Shown here piece by piece: positions 45,301 to 55,259 of a stretch of DNA of 64,000 bases. Origin of the DNA: Lycorma delicatula (Eukaryota > Arthropoda > Insecta > Hemiptera > Fulgoridae); NCBI RefSeq assembly GCF_047948215.1, contig NC_134461.1, positions 89,355,245 through 89,419,244 on the forward strand, read 5' to 3'. A program made the translations under genes and the position numbers. Position 1 is the first letter of the stretch. Every line of letters begins with the position of its first letter. The notes under the pieces were generated by a model. It ran no database searches. It saw nothing but the letters and a program-made list of their open reading frames with translations, and was not told the DNA's origin.

Positions 45301-46084
45301 AGCTTTTTAAAAACAAAGAAAAAATAATTTTTAGAAACTATTTGAAAAGCATCTTTTGCAAAAAGGTATAGTGTGTTTAGTATGTATATATTTATTGCTA
45401 TTGCTTTCCATATTCAACAAAAAATCACTGAATTCAATGTGTATGTGTGTACACGTTTTGTCTCAGATTTTGATTTTGGATAGCACAATCATTAATGATC
45501 GTAACAGTGTAAGCTGTTGAGTTGGTTCAAAGGCACTATTGTAAGGTATACTAAAATGCATAAAACGTATAAATATAAATTTTGTAAATCAAGTGTAAGA
45601 GCCCAAAATGGCAGAAAAACAAACATAGTAATAATTGAAAAATAAAATGTCTTAGAATTGCCAAATCACAAGATAAATTAATTGTATTAACTTAAATGAA
45701 TGTAATATCCCAATAGAGATTTATTAAAACAAACTCATTTTCACCACCTATAGATTTAAAAAAAAAAATTAAGTTAAAAATACGAAAAATGTTTAACTTT
45801 TTAATTCTAATAGTAATTGAAAATGAACAAACATCATATAAGACTGTAAATTATGATTAACATACAGATTGAGTACTGATTTCATTGACTAATAACTTTG
45901 ATAGAAATGAATTAATAATTGAGAGAACAGTAATAATAGTAATAATAATGATGAACGAATATTCATTTGAAAAAGTCTTACTAGACTTTTCATTGATAAC
46001 TAGTTAATATATATAATGAATGGTATATGGTATTTATTTATACTCATATGTAGGCATATTATTTTTTTCAATATTTTATTTCAG

Positions 46085-46260
46085 CATAATACATCTTACC
46101 AAAAGGGTGTTCAGTTAATTTATTTTTATATAGACTTTTTTGTAATCCAGAACTGTTACCAGATCCTGAAGTTTATAATCCAAATAGATTTTTACCTGAA
46201 AAAATTGAAGGAAGAAATCCTTTTGCATATTGTCCTTTTAGTAGAAAAGAAATTGTATTG
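46085..46260 (+). pseudogene. CYP4 meander and haem-loop exon, frameshifted
   Basis: From 46096 the frame reads LPKGCSVNLFLYRLFCNPEL, LPDPEVYNPNRFLPEKIEGR and NPFAYCPFS. It then shifts: the next bases encode RNCI and the first base of Gly only in another frame. Relative to PFSAGPRNCIG the loop has lost about 4 nt. TAA at 46087-46089 lies in the main frame just after the acceptor TTTCAG. The donor GTATGT at 46261 splits the Gly codon correctly with the next exon. Confidence 0.8.
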
Positions 46261-47385
46261 GTATGTAAAATTTATATCTAGTTATTTTGTGTTTAATACC
46301 TTTGCCAGTGTAACAGAACATACTCATTCCTTTGAGTATCATGCCTGTGATCCTACTGTAAGCTACACCTCAGGCAGATTTTTACAAAAATAACAAATTT
46401 TTTTTTTAATTTTCAAAGAAAATACATTTCTTTACCAATCACGTTAATTTTTTTTAATGAAATGGCAATTTTATTATATGAAAAAATTTTCTATAAGGAA
46501 ATAATGAATGATGTATTTGGGTTTTTTTATTGTAATGACACTTATTTATTATTGCATTTTTCATTCAGAAACCTTAAATAATACTGGCATGAGTCTTCTG
46601 AAATTTATGTTGGTAAAAAAAAGGAACAATCACATTAATATAAATAATTCTTGACAATATTATTCAGATCTGCATCATTAAACATTCAAAATCTAATGAA
46701 TGAATCATGATATAATAAACACAAAGAACTGACTTCATAATGATTCATTTAAATACTCATGTTTGAGCATGTTTAATGCTAGCAAATATAACACCAACTA
46801 TTATGACCTATTGTGTTAATGTGTGCAACACTATCTTCACATAGTGCTTAAGACATTGCTTTATTAAATTTGATGTCTACCAGAAGCATACAGCAGTATC
46901 TGGACATAGTATCTTATACTTTGTTTTAATTTAATAATTAGGATGTAACTTTACATCAAAGGAATGCAGCACTATTAGGATGTAGTGTTTTTAAAATAAA
47001 ATATACTAGGTAAAAATTACATACAGACATAGCGATTTTAACTTTGTAACAACAAAACTTGGTGTCTTACAGCATAGGCTAACTTTGTTATTAGGAATTG
47101 GTCAAACTATCAAGTATGACTAGAAATACTGTAAATGTATATTTATTGTATGTATATATATATCGACGTATCTTGTATAAAAAATGTGTTTACACGTTCT
47201 AAATTGTGACAAATAATACATCAATTTTATCAGATAAATGTAAAACACATAGTTATTTGAAAATAAATATGTTAATTGAAATCAAATAAAGATTGCACAA
47301 GCCCATGAACAAATTACAAATGGTTCAGTTATAACCATTAACTAGCATTTAAGTTCAATAACTAAACTGTATTTATATGTTACAG

Positions 47386-47543
47386 GTCAGAAATTTGCAA
47401 TGCTTGAGATAAAATCAGTCATCAGTGCCATAGTTGATAAGTTCAAAATATTGCCACCAATTGACTGTCCAGATATAGTTGTTGGATCAGAGCTTGTACT
47501 AAGATCACTCACTGGAATGTATGTTAGGAAAGAAAACCACTAA
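47386..47543 (+). pseudogene. CYP4 last exon
   Basis: The acceptor TGTTACAG supplies GT, completing the haem-loop Gly codon. The exon then reads QKFAMLEIKSVISAIVDKFK, ILPPIDCPDIVVGSELVLRS, LTGMYVRKENH and stop TAA. It is fully open and typical of a CYP4 C-terminus, so this exon alone shows no damage. Confidence 0.85.
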
Positions 47544-48405
47544 TAGAGTAGAATTATTTATTATATACTTATTTAGCTGAAAAATAAATATTGTTTCTGA
47601 TTACAATAGAGTTTTTATCTTTTTTTACATAATGTTGAATATATGAATTTAAAACAGAACCTCATATTAATTAGTATTAATCTTATTTATAATGATGGAG
47701 GTAATATTATTAATGGTTGACTATATGTATTGAAGTTTGAAATGGTTTTTTGAGCAATATTAAGTGAATACTACTTAATCATTATGCTAACTGCTCGTAA
47801 AGATAAAGTACAAACTGTAAACATTGTAGATTAGTATTTTAAACTATTTAATGAGCAATTTTAGATAAAAACATGTTTTTAAAATTTTCACAAGACTATT
47901 TTTTTCACTAGTTTTTTATTTCTTTATTTTTACGTCCATTTTTCTTAACTATTTCTATGAGACTAGGTGAGATGGATTTATTAATATTTTTATTGTAAAA
48001 TATTTTTGGAAATTTGGATTACAATTTTTTTGTAGTAAGGGTTAATATAATGCACATGTGTGTATTTACTTATAATGAGAAGATTAGTTGTTTTTTCCTT
48101 TTCAGTGTTACTGTTTTCTGTTATCCCTAGCCAGGGCTGCACCAGAGAGAGGTGCATCAGGCCAAAAGTTATGGAATAATGGCCTGTTCCTCCCCAATCC
48201 AAAATCAGGATTTGAATCAGTTTGACTTGTAAATATATATTCACGATAATTTTATTATTCACAAGATCAGTGTTTAACTGTAATTTTTTTTTAACATATT
48301 CAGGATTTCAAACTAAGCAAACACAATATAACAAAAATTATTATAATATAAAAATATATGGTTATTACTACCATCATCATTACTAAAATTAACATCAAAT
48401 ATGCA
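47544..48405. other. AT-rich DNA with a possible SINE or LINE scrap
   Basis: At 48112-48225 a GC-richer block contains, on the minus strand, TGATTCAAATCCTGATTTTG (B-box-like) followed by CCTGATGCACCTCTCTCTGG. It may be an old SINE. Nothing else recognised. Confidence 0.35.
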
Positions 48406-49304
48406 TATGAGGGTGAATCAAAAATTATCTGCATTCTTTGTTCTTCTTTGTTCTACAGTCTATTTACACAAAGGTTCAACATGTACATAATTTCATAATT
48501 TTTCAACATAGTCACCTCCCATGTCAATGCACTTGTTCTAACGGTTCACAATTTTGTGTAATCCTTCCAAGAAGAAGGTTTTTAGTTGGTCGCAAAGTCA
48601 CTTTTGCACTGCTTCCTGCACGTCTTAAGTATATGGAAAATTTACAACCTCACAAAGCAACCTTGAGCAGCCTAAACAGATGTTGGAGGGTGTTCCATTA
48701 CCTCAAAATTTAACTTGATGATGGTTTGAATGGTGTGCAAGTCATGTGCAGGCGAACATTGTCATGCAACAACAACACATCTTGGTACCCATCACAGATA
48801 GACTTTAACGAAGCCAAGCTCATTTGATGAGCAGTTGACTGATGTTCAAAGAAGATGCTACCTCATCAATAGTAATTTGCCTATTCTCCAGAATCATCTC
48901 TCGAGCTCACTGAATCTTGTTGTCCATGGTGGAGGTTGATGGGGATCCTGCTCCTTCTTTGTATGTCACTTGTCCAACTATTTTTAAACTTCTCAATCCA
49001 TGAAAAAAACACTTTTATGTAATAAAGCACTGTTTCCCTATTAAGGTAAAAGTCTACAATGAATTTCAGTTCCTTTCACACCCTCAGGCTAGAAAAATCT
49101 GATCACAGCTCACTGTACTTCCTCCTTGGTTCAAACTGCTAGCAGAGCAGACATGTCTATACTATAATAGCTGGAAGGCAAATGATGCGATCAGGATCAA
49201 ATTTTGCACATTTAATTCTTAAGCACACATGCACAAAGTACAGTATAACAACCTTCAAGGTGTGTTATGGCAAAAGTGTGGATAATTTTTGACTTCCCTT
49301 TATA
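48406..49304 (-). mobile_element. mariner element with both terminal repeats, dead
   Basis: The left end GAGGGTGAATCAAAAATTAT and the reversed right end AAGGGAAGTCAAAAATTATC form inverted repeats of about 24 bp in TA context, 899 bp apart. The minus strand holds decayed transposase text: FMD (start of the linker), LERMILENRQITIDEVASSL plus NISQ (second HTH), SVMGTKM, LLHDN-like text, and near the 3' end CEPLEQVH. It is shorter than an autonomous mariner (about 1.3 kb) and has many stops. Internal deletion between the HTH and the catalytic DD34D region. Confidence 0.75.
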
Positions 49305-49792
49305 CCTTAAGTATAAGCTACAATTATTTAAATCTTATGAAGGAAGGAATGAAGCTAAATAGAATTAACTATCAATTAAAAATATTTTTAATGATCGTTT
49401 AAATGATTTTTAATTCTTTTTATAATATTTTACTCTTTTAGAGTTATTGAACTAATTTAATTTCCAGGTATAGAATGATCATTTGAATTACTCTTAAATT
49501 ATATTGTCTGTATTTCTGTATTATGATCATTTACATCTTTTTGTTTTTAAGGTTAAAATTCACAGAGGTTAAGGTTAAAATTTATTCACTTATTTACAAG
49601 ATAGGAACAACACTGCAAACTATGTGTATGGCTTATTCTGTGATAAACAGAATAGTTTATTTTCATAGTGAATTATTATAGATCTGTATGTTTAGTTTGT
49701 TTTCTTGCATAATTATCTTTTTTAAATTCAGTAAACATATCTTTTCCTTATTTAATGTTTATTCAGTATTACTTAGATATCCATAGCTACTA
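49305..49792. other. AT-rich DNA, nothing recognised
   Basis: A small local repeat (AGGTTAAAATT twice near 49552 and 49571). No gene seen. Confidence 0.4.
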
Positions 49793-49947
49793 CCCACCGG
49801 ATTGGTCTAGTGATGAACGCATTTTCCCAGATCAGCTGATTTGGAAGTTGAGAGTTACAGCGTTCAAGTCTTAGTAAAGTATTACTTTCACATGGATTTG
49901 AATACTAAATCGTGGATACCGGCGTTCTTTGGTGGTTTTTTTTTTCT

Positions 49948-50220
49948 GTAGGAGGAGGAAAAAGCTCTGGCGGCGTGGTTTCACCCACCTAAAAACCTCC
50001 CCCACCAGTCATGCAGGGGACAGACCTAATCCACATGGTATATACACAGCCCCTGCGCAACCACCCGGGCGCTCTTGTCACCGAATTAGAATAGCCAGAG
50101 CGACGTCTTCAGGGGATCATCGGCGAATGGCGATTTCGAGGAGGTCCCGCCACCCACCCAACTCTTGACATCACTGATGAACCGGTGTGTCCACCGTCCA
50201 GTCTCCATCCTACAAAAAAA
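49948..50220 (-). pseudogene. LINE ORF2 C-terminal tail and 3' end
   Basis: The minus-strand reading holds TGRWTHRFISDVKSWVGG, a good match to the GRWTHRLIPDxxxW block just after the RT of R1-like LINEs. It is followed by a short GC-rich tail ending GAGGAGGAGG-type text (reversed) and the A-run. Fused directly to the endonuclease start. Confidence 0.6.
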
Positions 50221-50241
50221 CACTATACACTACCAGTTTCG

Positions 50242-50475
50242 CTAGTTCGACCACACATAGCACGATCCCGAGCCCGTGCCATGCACCGCCATAGTCGCAG
50301 AGACCACTAGTACTGCCGTATCTGTATTCACCGCCACAGTCCATTTGGTGTCCGCGACTGTCCTCCGATCAGGCTCACTGGCCACAATAATGTCTGTGTC
50401 TAGCCGAGTAGCCACCTCCCAGCATGCATCCATGGCCCTGCCACTCCGATTAGTGTTAAATTGTAGAACACGCAT
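50242..50475 (-). pseudogene. LINE ORF2 start: APE-like endonuclease N-terminus
   Basis: Begins at the overlapping ATG (MRVLQFNTNRSGRAMDACWE), then TDIIVASEPDRR and KWTVAVNTDTAVLVV. LQxNxNRxxxAxD and the xxxSEP Glu (metal-binding residue of the fold) are R1-type endonuclease motifs. A stop at 50242 comes right where the sequence leaves the endonuclease, about at the internal deletion. Confidence 0.7.
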
Positions 50476-52519
50476 CAGCGAACTGAGTTTTCGCCGTGAC
50501 AGCCATCACCATCACCTCCGACACATGACGTCACCCTGTCCGCTACGTTTCCTTCACGTTGATGACTTCCTTCTTCTTCACGTTGACGACTTCCTTCACG
50601 TTTCCTTCTCTTATGGCCGTCACCGTTGCACCGGAAGCAAATCTTAGAATGGTCCGTGCCCCCACATTTCGCTACAACATGACCACTCTCTCCACATCTA
50701 TAGCACCTCATCTCATCTTCCCTCCGGCTAACGCGGCAGTTGATCCAGCCCACCGGGATCCTCCTCGCCGCCGTCAACTTTTGGGCCACGAAACCAGGAA
50801 CCAAGATCGTGGCATTTCGGGAACCACCATATGACGACCACAGGGAGGTATCTGTCAACTCATCGGTAGTGCAGCCAGCAAACGCCGCCACCGACTGGGC
50901 CACTCTGTCAGCGATGGCATCGTGCTCCAGATCCTTCACATTATAGTACACCGGGCGTGACCGACCAATTTCCCTGACTGCAACGCCCTCAACCTTCTGG
51001 CTGATGGTTTGCTTCGCCCGCACACGAATTCGAACATCGTCATCTGTTCCCATTCTAACTGAGAGTACTTCATCCACCCCCTTGTCCTACACCTTCCCTG
51101 ACGGATTTAAACAGGTCGGCAGAACTACGTCCTGCAGCCTTGACCGACATGGTACGTGACTCCTCATGCCTCGTCGCCTTATTTTCTCCAGCAGATCTTC
51201 CAGATAGAGGAGTCGTTCCTTTCCTGCTCGCCTATTATCACACTCCAGCAGACGCTTCAGCAAAGCTCCCGGCCTCCCAGTAGGCGACACATAAGGCGCT
51301 TCCACTCCCATGTCGGCAAGCTTTCTTATGCCCTAAAGCACTTGGCTATCATGTCATCAACATCTCCGGAGTCCACAACTATCGTGTAGGTGGTGCCCCC
51401 TACATTAATCTTCTCATCACAGAATACACTGCTAGCCCCATGACTGTCGATCAAAAGTTGACCACTCCTAAGTTTGTTCTTGTCGGCTAGGCTCCTGACA
51501 CTCCAAACCAGCCTGTAAGCCCTGCTCTTGGGTCCCAACACGCAGGTCAAAAAGCCGTACCACATTCCGACCACCTTTTTCAGGAAAGGGGCCATCCACC
51601 ACACCATCACCACGCACCATCTTAAAAACATCCTCAGCCCAATGAGTAGTGACCAGCTTAGGGATATCCTCATCAGTGACACCCTCATCCAACTTCTTTT
51701 TCAGCTCCTCTGCCCCTACCCACCTAGGAGTTTAAGTAGCCACATCAACATCTGTCGTACGTCCAGCACCACATACACTGCAAACCATCTTATGCACCAT
51801 GATCAATGGGTCTACTCTATAGTTAGCCAACTCAATCACCAGTTCAGCCATATCCTGTTGAAGTTGTAACTCCCACTTGGTACCTTTATCTACTGCATTT
51901 TGAAACCCGTCGCTCATGCTTTCCAGTGCTTCAAAACAGCCACCAATCCATTCCTCTGCTCCTTCTCGTCACCGCTCGGATTCCCCTTCCTCTCCTCGCC
52001 TTCAGCCACAGACTCAACTGGTTCTATCTCAGTCACCATCTCATACCCTGTTCCAGCAGAAGACAACACCTCCATAGAGTGTTGTCTCTAGGGCAAGATT
52101 TGACTGTCCGCCCTACTCTTCTTCTCACCCCTTTTAGACGAGGGGGAGACCGCAGCCTCTGTTTAGTCATCAACCCAGCCGACAGTCGCCCCCTACCCTG
52201 AACATCTTGAGTTGTCGAGGGGGACAACACCGGAACCAAACCAGGTCCCACCTCTTTGGAAAAATCACTCGCAACACAGCGAAATCACCACATTCATCAC
52301 TATTGGATATCGAGGAGGTAGCTGACCTAAATTGACGCCGCATCGAATGCACTGAGTACTTGTCCTCCCTCCTCTTATTCCGTATGTGAATAATCTCTGA
52401 TAACTGACTCAAGTGTGATTCACATCATTTGCAGATCGTGCTCCCTGGGGTCCACAAACCGCCTGTCCTCTTCTACTAGACTTCCGCTTGCCAGGAGAGG
52501 CTAGAGACTTCTTACTCAT
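50475..52519 (-). pseudogene. LINE ORF1 (Gag-like, zinc knuckles)
   Basis: Likely start at 52519 (MSKKSLASPGKRKSSRRGQA). Broken pieces follow: SMSDGFQNAVDKGTKWELQL with a helical MAELVIELANYRVDPLI stretch, RLLECDNRRAGKERLLYLED, and an intact 200-codon end (51077-50475). The intact end carries VAVREIGRSRPVYYNVKDLE and two CCHC-type knuckles (CYRCGESGHVVAKC and CFRCNGDGHKR), then a Lys/Arg/Glu-rich tail. Several stops and frameshifts lie in the N-terminal half. The stop TGA (50477-50475) overlaps the next ATG by one base (TGATG). Confidence 0.75.
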
Positions 52520-53024
52520 AGCCTGGACCACACATGGAGACCCGCCAGAATCACACTTAACAGCAAAAACTTACAAAAAATTATAGGTCCGAAAACAAGA
52601 AAAATTTAAAAGTCAAAATCATAAACAAACAACATCTGGGCCAAAGTAAACAAACAATATGGCTGCCCAATTAGGTTATAATAGCATAAAAAGTAAAACA
52701 AGAAAAGTAACCAGGAAACGCCAAAAAATGAACAAAACAATATTATAAATACAATTTAACGAACAACAAAACAAATAATAACAATAACAACGGAATACGT
52801 AGAATTGAACAGCAAGTACAGAGCATCACAAAACATGATCGCCTTGCGTAATAGCTCAACAATCCTTTGGTGGTTGGGTTTCAATTAACCACATATCTCA
52901 GGAATGGTTGAACTGAGACTGTACAAGACTTCATTTACACTCATACGTATCATCCTCATTCATCCTCTGACGTATTATCTGAACGGTAATTACATGGAGG
53001 CTAAACAGGAAAAAGAAGGAAAAG

Positions 53025-55179
53025 ATATCCATAGCTATAAATCTGTCAAGTAAATTATTGTAGATGAGAATATACAGATGTTGATGCATCTTCTGATTAA
53101 AAACTGGTTTTTAGTTCAATTTTCAAAATTATTTAAAAAACCAACTGCTCATAATAATTCTCTGCTGTTGCTCTTTCTTTCAGGACCAGTGAAACATCAC
53201 AAAAATTTTATTCTTAGGGCCAGTGAGAATGATTTTATGCCATTCTGAAGAGGAGTGATGGTTTAAAACTGCTTGCACATGTTCACTTTGCCAAATCAAA
53301 ATTTAAATTTATGTCTAGCCACGTCTTGGCACAAAACACCATATGCTACACTCTTAGAACAGTTGCTTACTCTGTCTCCAATTATGATATTCAGTGTTTA
53401 CAAAAAAGCATTTTTTTCGGGTCAATTCTTTATCTAAGATCCATGCCATGCAAAATTCATCATAAAACCTCTTTGCTTCATTTAAAAACTAATTTTTTTT
53501 TTCTTTTAAAACAAGTTAAATCACTTAACTGTAGGAACAGTTTTCTGGAATTCTTTCAGGTTCATCTGTGGAATGTTTTTTTCTAATAATCAAAATAATA
53601 TTTTTTCCCCACATTTGTATTTACATGCTCTCTCCATTGTCTTTTTTGAGTAGACTAAAACTCTTTGTCTTCGATCTTTTAACCAATTCATATTAAAGCA
53701 TTATTTTTCTAATTTTCCTCCTTTCTTGAATTACTCCTTTGAACTACTTGTCATTTCTATTATTTTTTATTCAAGAACTGTTATAATTAAAACAAGCACC
53801 AAATAAGTTAATGCACACCACAAACAAACATGTTTCATTATAATAACATTATTAAAACAACTGTAGTATAACAAACAAAAGAAATTAATAAGTATTTTTA
53901 ATAACTTCCAGTATTGTCAAATTTAAATCACTTTAAATGAACAACTACCTTCCAGACAAGTAACAAAGGAATTATTAAATATCAGTGCATAAACAAGTAA
54001 AATATAATAATAATATTAGGTCAATACATATATAAAAATGATGAACATAAATAAAATTTTTGGAACATAAATGTTTTATGGAAAACATGTGACACATATT
54101 GGCCAGTGGTACTATTAACAATAATTATAATTAAAGAATGCCAGCCTACAACGATGAACCATTTTGTTTTGTTGTGTAGATAATACAAGCAGTATCTTCT
54201 TCATTCTGTTTACCACAAGAACTGACTGTAATTACTAATATTATACTCAGAGTAAGCAACTCTGATTGGTAACTCTTTACCTCGTAAATAAACCTTGTTA
54301 TAATTAATAGATTAATTTTAGTTGTTTATTTTAACAGACTGTTTCATTCTATGAAAAAGGAACCATTAGTTGGCATCCACTATCGTGCTTATTTTGATAG
54401 TGTAAAGATCATAAAAGTTTTACTAACTTTTAAAGCTTTTTGTTAAATTTTAGTACTTATTCTCCAATCTCTACTTGGTAAAATATTTTCTTGTGGTTTT
54501 CTTAGTGAAGATCAATTTAATTTTTTTAGGAAAAATTAAAATAAAGTTGTAGTGAACTTCTTTTATTAAATATGTTTTAAATAAACGATTTACTTGAGGG
54601 TCCACTTCCTGATAAAAAATAAGATTGAAAATCACACTAAAACTGTTCATTTCAATTTAAATTTTATAAATTCTTATCTTATTTTAACAATTACCCATTC
54701 GTTTTTAAGTACTTCTATAAAGAATTGATTATTAATTCATATTTTATTACTGTAGAAAATGTTTAATTTTCAAATATGTAACATATGTTTTTCTGTATAT
54801 TTTTAAAAATATATATAAAATTTTGTTGACAAAATATAACGTTTAAAGATATTAATAAATTGGTTGTGATCTTAAAGAGTTTACAATTATAATAATAGTA
54901 AGATGTACTAAACTGTAATAATAATAGACCAATCTGTTTAAATGTATACATTATGTTATCTTATCTAAACTAAAGTGATACTTTTTAAAATGGAATATAT
55001 TTATATATAAGCAGAAGCTTATAATAAATGACTCATACTACCTGTCACTACTCAGTCTCTGATTAAAAATTGTTGATCAACTAACGGTTAGGTTATATTT
55101 AAAAAAATAAAGATTATATGTTACAAAACAATACAGTGTGAAAATTAGAGTGTTTTTAGTTAATTAGTGAGCAAAAACA
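53025..55179. other. AT-rich DNA, nothing recognised
   Basis: Upstream flank of the DRAM-like gene. The 91-codon open frame at 53311-53586 has no domain I recognise. Any promoter should lie just left of 55180, but no clear initiator or TATA arrangement can be assigned. Confidence 0.4.
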
Positions 55180-55259
55180 ATGATGAGATATTGTGCAAAG
55201 CATGTTCATATGTTACCAGTTCTTGTTTGTATGTTATTTCCACTTACATTTATCATCAC
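55180..55259 (+). CDS. DRAM2-like exon 1
   Basis: MMRYCAKHVHMLPVLVCMLF plus PLTFII and the first two bases of Thr. The donor is GTATGT. A stop (TAG at 55164-55166) precedes it a few codons upstream in another register; no upstream coding seen. Confidence 0.8.

Larger units (their letters stand above)
41973..47543 (+). pseudogene. CYP4 cytochrome P450, damaged partial gene
   Basis: Four blocks in order on one strand: 41973-42067, 42243-42311, 46085-46260 and 47386-47543. CYP4 enzymes are microsomal haem-thiolate monooxygenases that hydroxylate fatty acids, hormones or xenobiotics. Visible parts are the helix-I approach (FLDLLI, LTDEEIS, VNTFVF), helix I, the meander with PERF-like NPNRF, the haem loop, and the C-terminal GQKFAMLEIKSVIS and GSELVLRS. 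Lesions: no AG acceptor where helix I should start; TAA at 46087-46089 if the only good acceptor is used; and a frame shift inside the haem-binding loop. The K-helix (ExxR) exon and the N-terminal half were not found. The sequence between blocks (42312-46084) is featureless AT-rich DNA. Probably a pseudogene or remnant; consensus errors in the assembly are the alternative. Confidence 0.8.
49938..52864 (-). mobile_element. R1/I-like LINE, internally deleted, with target duplication
   Basis: Minus-strand element of 2.9 kb. The 3' end is marked by an A-run (T8 at 49938-49945 on the plus strand). The 5' UTR is at about 52520-52864. ORF1 spans 52519-50475, the endonuclease ORF starts at 50475, and the ORF2 C-terminal tail and 3' end occupy 50235-49946. 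The RT domain is missing, so the copy could only move with proteins supplied in trans. It is much GC-richer than its surroundings. Confidence 0.75.
49793..53024 (+). mobile_element. SINE family S1, split by a LINE insertion
   Basis: The left half 49793-49937 (CCCACCGGATTGGTCTAGTG to CTTTGGTGGTT) and right half 52865-53024 (CTTTGGTGGTTGGGTTTCAA to GAGGCTAAACAGGAAAAAGA) make a full SINE. The LINE sits between them, and the 11 bp CTTTGGTGGTT is present on both sides as its target duplication. Confidence 0.85.

Noticed and set aside
46016..46393. 125-codon open frame across the CYP4 haem-loop exon
   Set aside because: It is a different frame from the P450 text, runs through intron on both sides, and gives no recognisable protein.
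50276..50647. 123-codon plus-strand open frame
   Set aside because: Antisense shadow of LINE ORF1 and endonuclease on the minus strand.
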